From NCBI GenBank assembly GCA_963082975.1, contig OY720350.1, positions 9,939,488 through 10,003,487 of the forward strand: a DNA stretch of 64,000 bases, in the 5' to 3' direction. Position numbers and translations under genes: made by a program. Under the pieces are notes generated by a model, which searched no databases, had not been told where the DNA came from, and worked only from the letters and a program-made list of their open reading frames with translations. This document shows positions 25,101-38,591 of this stretch, one piece after another (positions within the stretch are counted from its first letter, which is position 1; each line of letters begins with the position of its first letter). The DNA is from Labia minor (lineage: Eukaryota; Arthropoda; Insecta; Dermaptera; Spongiphoridae).

Positions 25101-28100
25101 ACTGTCAGAAATTTTTTATAACATTAAACTAACTGGTGAAATAACAAATACATATATATATTTTATTTTGTTTTTAATTATTTTAAAATCGTCGGTCGGT
25201 TCTGTGCCTTGCCACAGCTCATTTTTTTATTAGAATTTTTTTTTTCAAAATTGAAATTATAGAAAGAAAATAGAGAATAGAATAATAGAATGCAAAGAAA
25301 TGTAATGAAACGATTGGAGGGGTATGTATGTGTTACCTGTGGCACGGCGCTATTTCCAAAGATGCCTTTGAGCACGGCAATGCACCTGCCCACAATCACG
25401 TCATCGGACACGTTCTCCATGATGGCGGCCGCCTCACCGGCCACCAGGGCAAGTAATACAGGCGCCCGGTACAGGTTCCAGAACAAGAACAGCTCCCCTG
25501 GACAGAACAAGCAAAGTGTACATGCCTTAGAGAATATTTACAATAACAATAAAATGCAAATCCACAACAATTTGTCTAGGAAAATATTTCTCTATTATAT
25601 TACATACACCTGAATAAGTTGAGATTGTTAAAAATAAATAAATACAGTATAAAAAATAAATACCAATCTAAGAATGTTGTTAATGTTAGACAATTTTCTT
25701 ATAAATAGTTTTATTATTACAAAAATGTTTAATTATAATAAATATTTAAATAATAGAAAAATCTATATACTTAATAAGTATTATATATTTAAATTATTAT
25801 TAAAAAAAAATTAGATTGTATTATAAATTTTCTAAATATTCTATAACACAGTAAAAACAATATTATTTATTTTATGATTTCAAGTTGAATTTTTGTAAAT
25901 TTAATTTGAAACGATTTTTATATAAAAACAACATTAGATATTTTTTGATTGATTATTAAACAAAATATTATTATAATTTTTCTTTAGTCTTAATTTCAGG
26001 GTTATGCATTAATATAAAGAAAATGATTCATTAAAATAAATAAAAATATTCATTAAAATAAAAAGATGATTCATTAAAATTATGCTCATGCGACCTTAAT
26101 TGTACAATCGGTACTAAATAAATAACTTAAGAGAGAGGGAAATTATATAAGAATAATTTATATAAAAAAAGAAAGAAAGAAATTTTATTATATTTAGATA
26201 TCAAATAATAAACAAGATATATTTACAAACTTTGATTCATATTACGGTACACATATGTTTATTGTACAATTTAAGTTACACGAATGCCTAAGCTTAACTT
26301 AGGTTGCTGGATAGAAACTCAACGGGGGGATCTACTGGTTTTTATTTATTTTATAACCTTTAATACGAGACACTTAATAGATAGACGTTATTAATAGAAA
26401 AAGTCAGTACGATACGGTAATGCTGTGATGATATAGGAAGTAGGTGTATTTTCTTAGTTTTCCAACTAGAGACAAAAAGGCATAACGAAAAGCGATATCC
26501 GGAAACGGCGATGACTTAAAACTTGCACGTAACCTGAACTTGCGGTAGTCTAAAACAGCAGCTAACCGGAAACTTGCGGTAGCCTAGAAACTTGTGGTAA
26601 CCTAGAACTGGCGGTATCCTAAAACTTGGCCGTAACCTAAAAACTTGGCCGTAACAGACACTACTGGAGAGAAACGTTTACGGTAGAATTTTCGGTAAGA
26701 TGCAATACATTAATTAATTCGATAGCGAGACGATAATATTTCATCCATTGGACAGGCGAGAATATCCTTCTTTTTACTTCGCCCTACCACTTGGCTATCT
26801 CCCCTCCAATCCATTAGTCAATCATATTGATTCCGATAGATGGCACGGGTATGTCCATTTGTGCTTGTACGACTTTTCCTCTACTATTCAATCTCGGCGT
26901 TACATACCCCCTTCCAGAGGGAACGTCGTACAGAAAGTTTTGTCGGAATGGACCGGTACGGAAGTGTTTGATTTCAATCGGTACGGGACTCTCGGTAGAA
27001 CTTCAAGACGGAAGGATGCCACGAACCGGCGAACTCATTATTCAATGAACGCAGTTTACAGGTTCCTCCTGGGCTAATCCAATCTATTACAAAGGGACCT
27101 TCAAATTTTGGGTATAGCTTAGCAGAAGTTTTATTATCCGCTGACGAGAGATGGTAAGAGCGCCTAAGCACTTTGTCACCGACACGAAAAGTACTATCTC
27201 TTCGTCTCAAATTATACCTATGGCTTTGCCGTAAATTAGCCTTTAGAAGGTTTTCCTCGACCATATGGTAAAGTTCTTTAAGTTTCGTCACCCGCTCACA
27301 CCAACGATATTTGTGTTTTTGAGGCGGTATAGTATTCGGAACAATAGGTACTCTATCAGAACTCAGTTGTGCTAGAGGTCTTAACTCTCTACCGAAGTTA
27401 AGAAAAGCAGGTGAAAACTTTGTAGATTCCTGCTTAACGGAATTCAATGCGAACTGGAACTCACCGATATATTTATCCCAATGTTGGTGATTCTCTTTTA
27501 AATACGAAATTATTAATTGTCTTACATTGCGATTAGCTCGCTCTGTCGGGTTTGCTTGGGAATGATATAAAGGAGTTGTCCGAATCTCAATATTATAGAC
27601 TCTAGCAATTTCCTTCACAACTTTACTGACATAGTTTTTTGCGTTATCGGTAATCAGAACAATTGGGACACCGAAACGATTCAGTATAACGGAACGGAAT
27701 TTATCTACGATAACGTCAGAGGTAGCCCGTCGAATAGGTACTAATTCAACCCATTTGGTAAAGATATCTTGGAATACTAAAAGGTAAACATTGCCATGGG
27801 AACTTCTAGGAAAAGGTCCCATCAAATCAGTGGAAACCACGTCCCACGGAGAGGTAAGGTATCTGGGATACATTATACCCACGGGAGTAGTATTTAAAGG
27901 CTTAGTTCTCTGACAAGTGTGACATTGCTTCACATATCTAACGACATCCTGATATACTCCGGGCCAGTAATAAAGTCGACCAATTCGCCAATGTGTTTTG
28001 TCAATACCTAGATGACCAGCTTGGACATCCTCATGGTATTGTTTCAGAATGGATTGTCTTAATTTCCACGGAACTACTAACTTCCAGTCCTCACTAGGGT

Positions 28101-31100
28101 CTTCCAATTCACCCTTAAGGAAATCTTTTTTCAAATAATAGAGTTGATTATTCTCGATTCTCCAATCGGGATGTTTTTGTGGGTTCTGTTTAACTCTATA
28201 GAGTTTTCTATTATACCACTCATCTCTATTATCTGATGAAGCTGTATCTGTGGGGGTTATTACCATAGCTTGGGATTTATCGATACGGGATAGGGCGTCT
28301 GCGATACAATTGTATTTTCCCTTACGGTATTGGATGGTAAAATTGTACGGTTGGAGCTTTAGGGCCCATCGGGCTAATCTACCCGAAGGTTCTTTTAGAT
28401 TCAATAACCACTTCAAACAATGGTGGTCAGTTATAACGGTAAATTGTGAACCCTCTATATAATGGCGGTTCTTCTCGATAGCGAAAATCACAGCTAAACA
28501 TTCTTTCTCTGTGACTGAATAGTTTCTTTCGGCGGGAGTTAGAGAACGAGAACAATAAGTAATAACTTTCTCTTCGCCGTCTTGCACCTGAGTCAAAACG
28601 GCTCCTAACCCTACTTGACTTGCGTCCGTTTGCAAGGTAAAGGGAAGGTCGAAATTTGGGCGAGCTAAAATAGGAGTAGACGTTAAATGGCGTTTCAACA
28701 CTTCGAACGCATCTACTTGTTCTTTTTCCCAGCACCATGTGGTTTTCTTACGTAATAATTTGGTAAGAGGAGCGATAATAACGGAAAAGTTTGGAACAAA
28801 CCGCCGATACCAACCGGCCATTCCTAAAAATCGCCGAAGTTCTGTGATATTTTCTGGAGTAGGAAATCCCACGACAGGTTTTATCTTACCAGGGTCTGCT
28901 ATTAACCCATCTGCGTTAATCCGGTAACCTAGATACGCTACTTCTTGGCAGCCAAAGCTACACTTCTCTAAATTAATTCGTAGACCCGAATTCTTTAATC
29001 TTTTAAATACTTCTCTCAGCATCTGGCAATGTAACTCGAAAGTCGGAGTGCATATTAACACATCATCTAGATAAGCCACTACGTATGGCCACAATTCGGG
29101 ACCGAAAATATCATCTACTAACCTCTGGAAGGTAGCGGGAGAGTTACAGAGGCCAAACGGCATGACTCGAAAACGGAATAAACCACGACCCGGTACTGTA
29201 AAAGACGTAATGTTACGTGACTCTTCATCGGCAAGAGGTACTTGTAAGAAAGCTTGCTTCAGATCAAGTTTAGAAAAATACTTGGCTTGACGAAAACTGT
29301 CTAAGATCGACGATAAATTTGGCATAGGATAAGAATCCTTAACGGTAACCGCGTTAATTTTTCGGAAATCTAGACACGGACGGTAGGATCCATCAGGTTT
29401 CCTCACCATAACCACCGGAGATGCCCAAGCAGCATGACTGGGTTCAACGGTATTTTCCTCTAACATCCGGTCTAGTTCGGCATACAGTGCTTCCAACACT
29501 TTGGGGGAATATTGATAAGCTCTCTGCTTAATAGGCGGTGATCCCCTTACATCGATAGAGTGGGTTATCCGAGTAGTTAATCCGGGAGAATCCTGGAGTG
29601 ACTGTACTCCTTCCTGTACAACACTATCTAAAATTGACCTTTGGTTCCTATTCAATATCTGCAATCCACAATTTGAGGATAAAGATGAATCAATCCTTGG
29701 GCCGACAAACTTATATAATACATCAGGACAATCGGCAAACCACCACTGATTAGTTCGGGCATTGGTGCATATGCCTGCCTCCGAAATGAAGTCCAATCCT
29801 AATAGGATGTCACTCGGTAAGTTAGGAAGATAATGTAGGCACAGATCGTATTTCCTATCCTGAACTATGATAGAAATGACATAGTAACAATTAACTATTG
29901 CAGAGACTCCCTCTACAGTCATAACCGAGAACTGTTCGATAAGAACGGGGTGTGGGCGAGGTTCTTGGGCAAACTTGTTTAACCCCTCATCTCCGATAAA
30001 ACACATAGTTGCACCAGAATCATAAAGTGCATATGCGACACGTGATCTGCATTTCTTATTAATGGCTCGTCGTACGGGTATATGCCAAGATAGCATCCTG
30101 ACATTCATACAGGTAGGCTCATTCTCCATTGATGAGATCGGAATATCATCACTCTTCTCCAAGGGTGACACTTTAGGTTCACGAAAGAGCGAGACAGTTT
30201 TGTCCAACGACAACGGTATTGAAGTTTTCCCCGTAGGCAGTGAGGTATTATCGGTTGGTGGCGACACGGAAATCTTCTTAGAAGGAGGAAAGGTATTATT
30301 GGTTGGGGGCGACACGGAAATCTTCTTAGAAGGAGGAAAGGTATTATTGGTTGGTGGCGACACGGAAATCTTCACAGAAGGAGGAAAGGTATTATTGGTT
30401 GGTGGTGACGCGGAAATCTTCTTAGAAAGAGGAAAGGTATTATTGGTGTTAGGACCACGGCATTTACTAGGAGAGGTCTTTACTCCCAACTCCTGTTTTC
30501 GTTTAAAACAGCAATCCGGACAGGACATCGTGGTCTCACCTGGTCTCCCACAACCGTAACAACGTGGGGTCGGATCTCGAGGCTGTACAGGCATCACTTT
30601 AGGAACTCGGGACGGAAAGGAAACTCGACCTCTAGAATCTGATTTACTAATAGCACGACTACGACCAATGTTATCTATTTTCATGAGCTCCTCTACACGG
30701 CTACGCTCCGTTACAAACTCTATGAGTGACTCATAAGTCGGTATGGTTGTCGACGACTGCTTGTCCTCGAACGCTCTCCTCGTGCCAGAACCTAAGTTAT
30801 TTAATGCTAACTGTAATTTAATAAAATCTCCCACATCCGGTAAATTTAGTGACATTAAAGCACTCATATTGCTGACATGTACACTGAGAAATCGTTGAAG
30901 GCTACTATGGGATGAATTTGTTAGCGGTAGAAATTCGGTAATTCGAGATAAATATAAGCTAGCCAATCTTCGTTTATTCTGGTATCTAGCTTTTAATGCT
31001 TCTAGAGCCAGTACATAGTTTTGGGGCTCAAGGGCATATGCAGAAATAATTGCGGCAGCATCGTCTCTCAAACAAGTTCTCAAATATTGAAACTTTTTAA

Positions 31101-34100
31101 TATCTGGTATGTTGGGGTCACTATCGACTAGCGACTGAAACAGAGAATAAAATGATGACCAGTCCTCGATATTACCTGTGAAGGTAGGAAGTTGTATTTT
31201 AGGTAACTGTCCCTCAGCCGAAGTTCTCGAAACAGTTCCCGTCGGAATAGTAACCATCTTGGCTTCCTTGGCCGCTAGATATTTACTCTTGGCTCCATCC
31301 AACAACTCGAAAAATCTATTCTGGACCTGTCCGGTATCTAATCTTAATTTTCGATCTTTAACTTTAACATTAATGACTCTAATTTCCGCCGTTAACTTCA
31401 AAAACCTTGTCTCGTACTCCGATAATCTGTCAAATTGTGCACGATAATCCTCTACGTTATCCGGTATTATTGATCGAAATCTACTGTGGAGGTCTGTCAT
31501 CAGGGAGAACAAATCTTCTCTTTCTGATTGCAGAATTTCTAAATTTATTATTAATTCTTCCGCCATCGTTAAAGGGAATTCTATTCTAACCAGCAACCTA
31601 GTACAAAATAATTATACAAGAAAACAAAAAATATTACAATACAAAATAAATAAATAATCAAATACAACAACAAATTATTATATGATTTATAATATTATAT
31701 ACTTCAGACAAACAGTTATTAAATCACCCATTCAATAATAATTTTATCCTAACTAAACGAAATTTTAAATAACTTATTTTATTTATAAAAAATCAAATAA
31801 ATTATTTCTGAATTATTTTTAAATAAATCATAAGCTTATTTATAAGCATAAGTTTATACAACCTTTAAAGACAAAAATAATTATTTTCGATAAAATTACT
31901 TTAGAATTGAACACTATTAATATTTACAACTATTAATCTTATTCTTAACATTATTATGTTTTAAAATACAAAATGAATTAATGTTTTGAATATATTTTCC
32001 AAGTATAAGCGGTAATTATAGGTATCCTTGAATTTATTCAATAATAAATTTATATTATAACCAAACGGAATTTTAAATAATTTATTTTACTTATATAAAA
32101 ATAAATAAATTATTTCGGAATTAATTTTAAACAAGTCATAAGCTTATTTATAATGATTGTATAAACCTTTAAAGATAAAAATAATTATTTTCAATAAAAT
32201 TGTATCAGAACTAATAATATATAATATTAATATTTAAAAAAATATCAATCTTATTATTAATATTATTATATTTATAAATACAAAATGCATTAATGTGTCT
32301 TAGTTATAATTTCTAAGAACAAACGATAATTATATTATAGGTATACTTAAATTTATTCAATAATAAATCTATTTTAACTAAACGGAATTTTAAATAATCT
32401 ATATTATTCATAAAAAATCAAATAAATTATTTTTGAATTATTTTTAAATAAATCATAAACTTATTTATAACAATTGTATAGACCTTCAAGGATAAAAATA
32501 ATTATTTTCAATAAAATTATATCAGAATTGAATAATATTAATATTCAAAATTATCAAGCTTATTATTAATATTATTATGTTTATAAATACAAAATGAATT
32601 AATGTGTCTTAGTTATATTTTCTAAGAACAAACGATAATTATAGGTATACTTAAATTTAATCTATATTAAATATAAAAAAAAACACCTCCAAATAAATTA
32701 TATCATCCAAAATCAATTACAAGTTCATTTCTTTAATTTTATATATTTATTTTCATTTTATTTTATTAATTAGTTTATTTTTAATTATATTAATAATTAA
32801 TATCGATATATTTATGTGATTAATAATCAATAAAAGAAAAACCAATGTACCAGCTGTTTGGGGACCATATATTTATGTATAATGAAAATTCAATGTCCCA
32901 GCTGAACAGTCATATATTTATGTATAAAAAAACAAAAACCAGAGTCCCTGTTCGGGCGCCATATGCTCATGCGACCTTAATTGTACAATCGGTACTAAAT
33001 AAATAACTTAAGAGAGAGGGAAATTATATAAGAATAATTTATATAAAAAAAGAAAGAAAGAAATTTTATTATATTTAGATATCAAATAATAAACAAGATA
33101 TATTTACAAACTTTGATTCATATTACGGTACACATATGTTTATTGTACAATTTAAGTTACACGAATGCCTAAGCTTAACTTAGGTTGCTGGATAGAAACT
33201 CAACGGGGGATCTACTGGTTTTTATTTATTTTATAACCTTTAATACGAGACACTTAATAGATAGACGTTATTAATAGAAAAAGTCAGTACGATACGGTAA
33301 TGCTGTGATGATATAGGAAGTAGGTGTATTTTCTTAGTTTTCCAACTAGAGACAAAAAGGCATAACGAAAAGCGATATCCGGAAACGGCGATGACTTAAA
33401 ACTTGCACGTAACCTGAACTTGCGGTAGTCTAAAACAGCAGCTAACCGGAAACTTGCGGTAGCCTAGAAACTTGTGGTAACCTAGAACTGGCGGTATCCT
33501 AAAACTTGGCCGTAACCTAAAAACTTGGCCGTAACAGACACTACTGGAGAGAAACGTTTACGGTAGAATTTTCGGTAAGATGCAATACATTAATTCAGTG
33601 GTTCTTAAACTGTGGTCCGCGGACCCCTGGGGGTCCGCGAAGCCTTTACTGGGGGTCCGCGGTCCTCGGAAAAAAATCATCGTAAAAATATATACATATA
33701 TAAATATTTAAAGTTCATTGTTTAACTATATCCTCCTAGAGAATTACGGCTATAATTTAATACTATTAATAATACTATTTTATTTTATTAAATTGATAAT
33801 TATGTCAATTAATTTTTTGTGAATAAATAAACATATATAAAAAACTATATATAAAATTTGAATTTTCATCCATTCATTCATTTAAAATCATTTTTCGATT
33901 GTTCCTTTAAAATAACCCATCTTAGGGGCTCGGAAGGGGAGGCATATAAGGGAATTTTCTTTCACTTTGTTATTGGGGAAAACCAGGGGAGGGGACAGTC
34001 TTACCCGGAAAAACCCAAATTGTCAGCGTCCACTCTGGGGTTTTAAACAGTTTTAAAGCAAATGTTAATTATAAGTTCATTTCTCAACGAGTTGTATCTT

Positions 34101-37100
34101 TAAATTATTTTTATTAATGTTAATTATAAGTTCATTTCTCAACGAGTTGTATCTTTAAATTATTTTTATTAATTTAATTAATTATAATTAAATTATAGCT
34201 AATAATAGTTTATTATAGCTAATAATTTTTTTTAATTTTTAGTGTAATTTGCATGATCATTATTTTATAAAAACACTAAACACATTTTGCAATTTCCCAG
34301 AAAGGCTGTTTTTGAGAGTAAGTATAAGTTAGTTTTATGAATAAAAAATATTTATTTTAATAATATTTTAGAATCAAATTACGAAATTAATAATATTTTA
34401 GAATCAAATTACGAAATATATTTATTATATAAATTAATATTCATTTAAAATGATATTAAATCATTTATTTAAAATGATTTAAAACATTTATTAAAATGAT
34501 TTAAAACATTCATTTAAAATGATATTAAAACATTCATTTAAAATCATATTAAAACATAGCTAGTAAATAATAATTCGTTATATTTATATTATATTTATAT
34601 TATTGTAGTTCAATGTTAATAAATTACTCCATAAAATGGATCGTTGGCTACAAACTGGTTCAACACAGAAACGGAAAGAATCAGATGATGAGGCATCAAC
34701 AGCAAACTCTACCAAGAAACGCAAAACTAGAAAATATTCGGATGATTATTTATCATTTGGATTTACTTATATTTGCAACAATGATGTGGAAAGACCAGTC
34801 TGCGTTCTATGTCAGGAAAGTTTATCCAATGAAAGTATGAAACCTGCTAATCTCAGACGTCATTTACAAACAAAGCACAGCGAGCATGTTAGTAAGTCTA
34901 TCGAATTTTTTAAAATGAAAAAAGAAGAACTTAATTCAAGTCAGAAATTGATGGTAAAGACGGGATCTGGTGGTATGAGTAAGAAAGCAGTAATGGCATC
35001 ATATGAAGTAGCTCTACTTATTGCTAAAGCAGGAAAGCCGCATAATATAGCAGAGCAATTAATTCTTCCTGATACAAAAGTAATTACAAATATAATGTTA
35101 GGAACTAAAGCAGCAAACGATATAAATTTGATTTCATTATCAAATGATACGGTTAAGAATAGGATTGAAGACATGTCATGTAATATAAAAGAAGAATTAA
35201 TATCGAGAGTGCGCAAAAGTCACTATTACTCATTACAATTGGATGAAAGTACTGATGTCACTAATAATGCCAATTTGTTAGCTTTCATTAGATATGAGTT
35301 TGAAAATCAAATACAAGAAGATGTATTGTTTTGTGATTCACTACCTTCACGAACGACAGCTAATGACATATTTAACAGTTTGAATAATTTTATAACCGAA
35401 AATGAAATAGAGTGGCCAAAATGTGTTGGAATTTGCACTGATGGTGCTCGTGCAATGTCAGGTACAAGAACTGGATTGATTGCTCTTATTAAAAATGTTG
35501 CGCCTCAGGTTGTTTGGAATCATTGCTGCATTCACAGAGAATCATTAGCAGCCAAAAATATGTCACCAGATTTGAAAAGAACATTAGACGAAGTAGTTAA
35601 AATTGTCAATTTCATTAAGGCTCGTCCACTTAATTCCAGAGTTTTTAAAATTTTGTGTGAGGAAATGGGTAGTCAACATACACATTTATTATTACATACA
35701 GATGTACGTTGGTTGTCCCGCGGGAAAGTACTCATTCGCCTTTTTGAGCTTCGAGATGAAATACGATTGTTTTTAATAGATGCGCATTTTGAACTGACCG
35801 AATGTTTCAATGATTTTATCTGGTTAGCTAAGGTGGCTTACTTGACTGATATTTTTACAAAATTGAACGAACTTAATTTGAGCCTGCAAGGTACTGTTGT
35901 AAATATATTTAAAGTTGAAGATAAAATAGAAGCAATGATTAAAAAAATCGACTTGTGGTCGAAACGCATCCAGAACGGTGTATATGAGTCTTTTCCAACT
36001 CTCAATGATTTCATAGAAAGCTCCAGTGAAAAATTGCTTAATCAAACGCGTCAATTATTTGTTGAACATTTAATTACTTTGAAAAGCAACTTCAGGAAGT
36101 ATTTTTCTACTCCTGATCCTTGCAATAACTGGATCAGAGATCCATTTAATATGGAAATTACAAATACTAAACATTTATCTGCACCTGAACAAGATATTCT
36201 CGTGGAATTATCATGTGATACAACTTATAAACTAAAATTTAACAAAACTGAATTGAGCAACTTTTGGTTACTTCTCAGGTCAGATTATCCTGCGCTTGCA
36301 AATAAAGCACTTCAACACTTGATTCCATTCTGCACAACATATTTATGCGAACAAGCTTTTTCGGTACTATTTTATATTAAGTCTAAATATAGAAACAAAT
36401 TAAATGTAGAGCCGGATCTTAGATTAAAAGTTTCCAATATTAAGCAAGATATTGAGATTCTTGTTTCAAGAAAACAACTGCATACATCTCATTAAATATG
36501 TAAGTTATATTTAATGAGATAGATGCAGTTATTTTTTAAAATATTTCTTATTTAATATTTTCTGAAAAAAATTATAAAATATTTATATGAATTTAATGCA
36601 AGTACCCATTATAATTTGTGAGATTTGTTGCTATGACAATGTTTGTATTTTCTTTCTTCAATATTATAATTTCTAATAAAATGTGTTCTACAATATGCAA
36701 AAAAATCGTTATTCACCAATCACTGTTAGAAATATTCATCATATATCCTTGTCCTTATGAGATCGTAAGCCAGAAATTAATTAATAAAATGACGTAAAGT
36801 ACCTAAAGTTGTGATGGGGGTCCGTCAAAAAAAATTTTTTCAAGTGGGGGTCCGTGGAGTACATAAGTTTAAGAACCTATGCATTAATTAATTCGATAGC
36901 GAGACGATAATATTTCATCCATTGGACAGGCGAGAATATCCTTCTTTTTACTTCGCCCTACCACTTGGCTATCTCCCCTCCAATCCATTAGTCAATCATA
37001 TTGATTCCGATAGATGGCACGGGTATGTCCATTTGTGCTTGTACGACTTTTCCTCTACTATTCAATCTCGGCGTTACAAAATAAACAAAATAAATAAATA

Positions 37101-38548
37101 CATCCTAATAATTTGTGTTCAATTTACTCAACAACCCCCATATATTTATATATATATATTATTATTATTATTATTTATATTATTTATTATTGTATTTTTT
37201 TTTGTTTTCATATTTTTGACACAAATAACTTTAAATTATAACGACTCTGAAGTCGAAATATTTCTACAAAAATAAGCTTTATCAATACAAGATTTCATCT
37301 AATTTTAAATAAAAAAAATAGTGAAAAGCTATTTTTAAATTGTATTAGTTTGTATATAAAACTTAAATAAAGCTATGTTTAAATTTATTTTGATTTTATT
37401 TATATTAATAAATTATTTTATTTATATTTATGAATCATTTTTTTTTATATTAATGCATAACCCTGTTAAATAAGATATTGCATGAATTAAGTATTATATA
37501 TTCTCAAAATTATAATTTTAAATAAAGATAAATATATAATAATACAATTATTTAATTATTTAATTTAATAAATAATATTTACAAATAATATGGTATTTAA
37601 ATAAAAATTCATTTGATAATTATAACAAAAATCACAAAAGTTTTAATAAATACATAAATAATAAATTAGCAAATCAAAATCATAAATCAATGGATTAAGG
37701 AGACAAATTGTTTATTTTTGTAAAAATCCAACTTTTTTTTTATTTATTTATAATATTTTTTCTTATGTAGAAAACAAAGAAAACAATTTAATAATCATAA
37801 TGAAATATATTTCTTTCAAATAAAAAAAAATAAAAATAAATAAATATATATTTTCGATTGATATAACTTTTATATTTCTAGAGATTGAAAATAATATCCC
37901 TGATTTGTTTTAATTTGTTTAAAAGGCAGTTATAACAAGTCAAAGTTTATAAAAACTAATTAAATTTAAGTAGAATGGGGGAAGAAGATTTTATGAAAAG
38001 TATTAAAAAAAAAAAAAAAAAAAAAACTCAAAGGGATTCTGCAAAGTAAAAAGTAAGTCGGATGACTTTTTTATTACTTGCTAAAAGAGACCCCAGTAAC
38101 TTCAACGAAAAGACGAAATTTCGAAATTAAAAATTGAAAGCCTACATTGAAATTTCGAATCCAATTTCACTGAAAATCGTAGTTCACTACACTTCTTTGG
38201 ATTACTTACCAACTTTCTTTTTAACATACTATATTTATATCGACAGATAATTCAATTTAATTTCTATAAAATATTCTTTTTGTTATTACATAATAAAAAA
38301 AAAAACAATTTCTATTGAAATTCCAAATTAAAAGAGTTGATGCTATTCAATTCTTCATATGTATTTTGTATAATTAGATTTTTTTTCTGGAAATATTAAT
38401 TATAAAATATCCAATGAGATGAAAACCGTCTTGAAAAACTGAATTTTTAATCATTTTTATAAAGATCCTAAATAAAACAGAAAATTTCGTTGCATACACT
38501 AACGGGATTAAGTATAATTTAGTATCATTATGATACGTACGATAATAT

Positions 38549-38591
<43 letters not shown>

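Larger units (their letters stand above)
16860..25336 (-). other. LSD1 intron, unassigned DNA
   Basis: An 8.5-kb intron. Outside one family B copy, one family A copy, two mariner elements and a LINE fragment, the blocks 16860-17310, 17924-18754, 19245-20656, 21138-22791 and 23341-24587 show no gene. GC-richer patches at 19380-19830 and 21420-22020 have no ORF with a known domain. Long T-runs at 22068-22110 and 22167-22190. Confidence 0.6.
26083..37078 (-). mobile_element. Ty3/gypsy-like LTR retrotransposon, near-intact
   Basis: The LTRs, read on plus, are 26083-26904 (822 bp, downstream LTR) and 32964-33595 plus 36890-37078 (821 bp, upstream LTR, split by a hAT element). They begin TG and end CA and differ by one G in a G-run where I compared them. 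The primer-binding site is at 32944-32961, two bases from the LTR, and a polypurine tract abuts the other LTR at about 26905-26920. One gag-pol ORF of 1540 codons lies between. No envelope gene is seen. A possible 4-bp AAAT target duplication flanks the element if two LTR-end bases are retained on one side. It sits in the same orientation as LSD1. Confidence 0.93.
32964..37078 (-). repeat. Upstream (5') LTR, interrupted by a hAT transposon
   Basis: LTR sequence at 32964-33595 continues at 36890-37078 after removal of the hAT element and one copy of its 8-bp duplication. The sum is 821 bp, against 822 bp for the other LTR. The hAT insertion separates the two halves of this LTR and so probably impairs the promoter of this copy. 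Confidence 0.9.
25997..37465. mobile_element. Outer TIR element (MITE-like), split by the LTR retrotransposon
   Basis: Starts CAGGGTTATGCATTAATAT at 25997. The reverse complement of the same sequence ends at 37465. The inverted repeats run about 35 bp with few differences and continue imperfectly. Without the nested insertion the element is about 470 bp, AT-rich and non-coding, so it is non-autonomous. The CAGGG terminus suggests a hAT-like family, but the flanking 8-mers do not form a clean duplication, so the superfamily is uncertain. Confidence 0.7.

Noticed and set aside
26748-27077. 109-codon plus-strand ORF, repeated at 36922
   Set aside because: Lies in the LTR and antisense to pol; recurrence is due to the two LTR copies.
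30062-30559. 165-codon plus-strand ORF with a repeated Gly/Val/Leu unit
   Set aside because: Antisense shadow of the gag repeats in the retrotransposon.
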